Assembly: GCA_021792015.1 (NCBI GenBank)
Contig: JAJYVM010000296.1
Location: 1 to 5,314 of the forward strand
DNA length: 5,314 nt
Source: Bacillota bacterium
GTDB taxonomy: Bacteria; Bacillota; Sulfobacillia; RBS10-35; JAJYVM01
Direction of reading: 5' to 3'
Below, one piece after another: positions 4,352 to 5,314 of this stretch. Each line of letters starts with the position of its first letter. The stretch's first letter is position 1. The notes below the pieces were generated by a model. It searched no databases. It was not told the DNA's origin and saw only the letters and a program-made list of their open reading frames with translations. The position numbers and the translations under genes were made by a program.

Positions 4352-5314
4352 TCAGGCCTTCAGGCGCCGGTCGGCGACCTCGCGGCCCTTGAGCTCGACG
4401 TGCGTGCGCGGCGACTCCCGCACGTCCTCGCTCTTTTCGTCCATCCAGACGTAGGTGGCCTTCGCGTTGGTGGAGAAGGCGGCGTGGCGGCCCTGGGGGT
4501 CCATGACCACGCAGTTCATGGCGCCGAAGTACGGGTCGACCAGGTGGTCGAGGTTCTGCATGGCGCGCAGGCCCGCGCCCTGGGCGCCGAGCCCGGCCTG
4601 CATCAGGGTGACGGCCGTGTGGGCCGTGGCGCAGCGGATGGCCATCTCGCCGCGGCCTGTGCAGGCGGCGGCGCCCCAGCGGTCGTCGCAGTAGTTGCCG
4701 GCGCCGATGACGGCCGAGTCGCCGACCCGCCCGGGATACTTCCACGGCCAGCCGCTGGTGCTGACACCGACGGCCAGGTGGCCGTCCCGGTCGCGGGCGA
4801 TGACGTTGACGGTGCCGGCGTCCTTCGGGTGGGCCATCTCGGGATCCATGGTCAGGCGGGCGGAGACGGCGCGCAGGATCGAGTCGCCGCTGGGGCCGCC
4901 CGGGCTGCCGGGCCCGCCGCCCTGGCCGCGCAGGCGCTCGCTGTAGATGCGCTGGGCCTCGGGCGTCAGCAGGTCGACCTGGGGGAAGCCGCACTCCTTG
5001 GCGAAGCGGTCGGCGCCCTCGCCGACCAGCAGGCTGTGGGGCAGCTCCTCCATCACGCGGCGGGCAATGGAGATCGGGTGCTCGTAGCCGTGCACGCCGC
5101 CGACGGCGCCGGCCGCCAGGGTCCAGCCGTCCATGATGCTGGCGTCGAGCTCGACCACGCCGAGGATGTTCGGCAGGCCGCTCTTGCCGACGCTGTGGTC
5201 GTCCAGGTTGGACTCGACGGGGTGGATGGCCGCCTCGACGGCGTCCAGGGCCGTGCCGCCGCGCCGCAGGATCGCCATGCCGGCCGCCAAGCCGACGCGC
5301 GCATTGCTGCTGCC
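4352..5314 (-). CDS. glycosylasparaginase / isoaspartyl peptidase-family Ntn-hydrolase (N-terminus beyond window)
   Basis: Ntn-hydrolase of the asparaginase-2 family (peptidase family T2), closest in appearance to N4-(beta-N-acetylglucosaminyl)-L-asparaginases. These split the amide bond of Asn-linked sugars or related beta-aspartyl amides after self-cleavage into alpha and beta chains. The frame is open to the right edge, beginning G-S-S-N-A-R-V-G-L-A-A-G-M-A-I-L, so only the first strand and start codon are missing; 320 residues are present. Seen, counting from base 5314: G-G-T-A-L-D-A-V-E-A (19-28); V-E-L-D-A-S-I-M-D-G (54-63); a Gly-rich linker (about 129-144); K-D-A-G-T-V, with T168 (codon at 4813-4811) the expected autocleavage site and nucleophile; S-T-S-G-W (185-189); G-R-V-G-D-S (195-200), whose Arg and Asp bind the substrate; and T-G-R-G-E (219-223), completing the pocket. 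The residue before the Thr is Gly, where many family members have Asp. All key residues are present, so it should be active. Substrate is inferred from family. Confidence 0.9.
   Translation of the reverse strand, partial: GSSNARVGLAAGMAILRRGGTALDAVEAAIHPVESNLDDHSVGKSGLPNILGVVELDASIMDGWTLAAGAVGGVHGYEHPISIARRVMEELPHSLLVGEGADRFAKECGFPQVDLLTPEAQRIYSERLRGQGGGPGSPGGPSGDSILRAVSARLTMDPEMAHPKDAGTVNVIARDRDGHLAVGVSTSGWPWKYPGRVGDSAVIGAGNYCDDRWGAAACTGRGEMAIRCATAHTAVTLMQAGLGAQGAGLRAMQNLDHLVDPYFGAMNCVVMDPQGRHAAFSTNAKATYVWMDEKSEDVRESPRTHVELKGREVADRRLKA

Noticed and set aside
3783..4994. Long minus-strand frame overlapping the glycosylasparaginase-family gene
   Set aside because: Out of frame with the recognised hydrolase; Arg/Pro-rich shadow sequence.
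1..5314. CRISPR array, tRNA, rRNA or insertion sequence
   Set aside because: No regularly spaced identical repeats with unique spacers, no tRNA or rRNA signatures, and no transposase or integrase frame were seen.

Overview
The window is very GC-rich DNA, clearly bacterial. Genes are compact, Shine-Dalgarno sites are of the AGGAGG type, and third codon positions are almost all G or C across most of the window. The lineage cannot be fixed from 5.3 kb. The protein mix (Cys-type dienelactone hydrolase, a DUF6295-like protein, a gluzincin-like protein and a glycosylasparaginase-family hydrolase) would suit a high-GC Chloroflexota, deep-branching Bacillota or actinobacterial genome; this is inference only.

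Layout, left to right. (1) Positions 76-450, minus strand: a small HEPN-domain protein with less GC-biased codons than its neighbours and a perfect 35-bp palindrome inside its 3' end. (2) Positions 451-857: about 400 bases with no convincing gene but several strong inverted repeats, the largest a 24-pair imperfect stem at 604-679. A dyad and a -35-like hexamer lie just before the next gene. (3) Positions 858-1622 and 1664-1948, plus strand: a dienelactone hydrolase-family enzyme followed 41 bases later by a DUF6295-like small protein with a strong ribosome binding site, probably one transcript. (4) Positions 1949-2317: no gene, but a degenerate array of 24-bp tandem repeats. (5) Positions 2318 to about 2630: the N-terminal helix-turn-helix of an ArsR-type regulator, then a scrambled stretch and a possible in-frame remnant of the C-terminal part, read as a broken regulator. 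(6) Positions 2629-3822, plus strand: a 397-residue uncharacterised protein whose architecture resembles gluzincin-type metallopeptidases but lacks a legible HExxH. (7) Positions 4072-4281, plus strand: a small predicted membrane protein with four cysteines after the membrane segment. (8) A 24-bp perfect palindrome at 4322-4345 between convergent genes. (9) Positions 4352-5314, minus strand: a glycosylasparaginase / isoaspartyl peptidase-family Ntn-hydrolase whose first residues lie beyond the right edge.

Only the hydrolase/DUF6295 pair looks like a functional unit. The HEPN gene and its surrounding palindromes look like accessory DNA. The ArsR remnant and repeat array suggest a decayed locus. 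I found no intact novel multi-gene system. The items most worth a second look are the palindrome-rich HEPN region, the repeat array plus broken ArsR gene, and the metal-motif-lacking peptidase-like protein.
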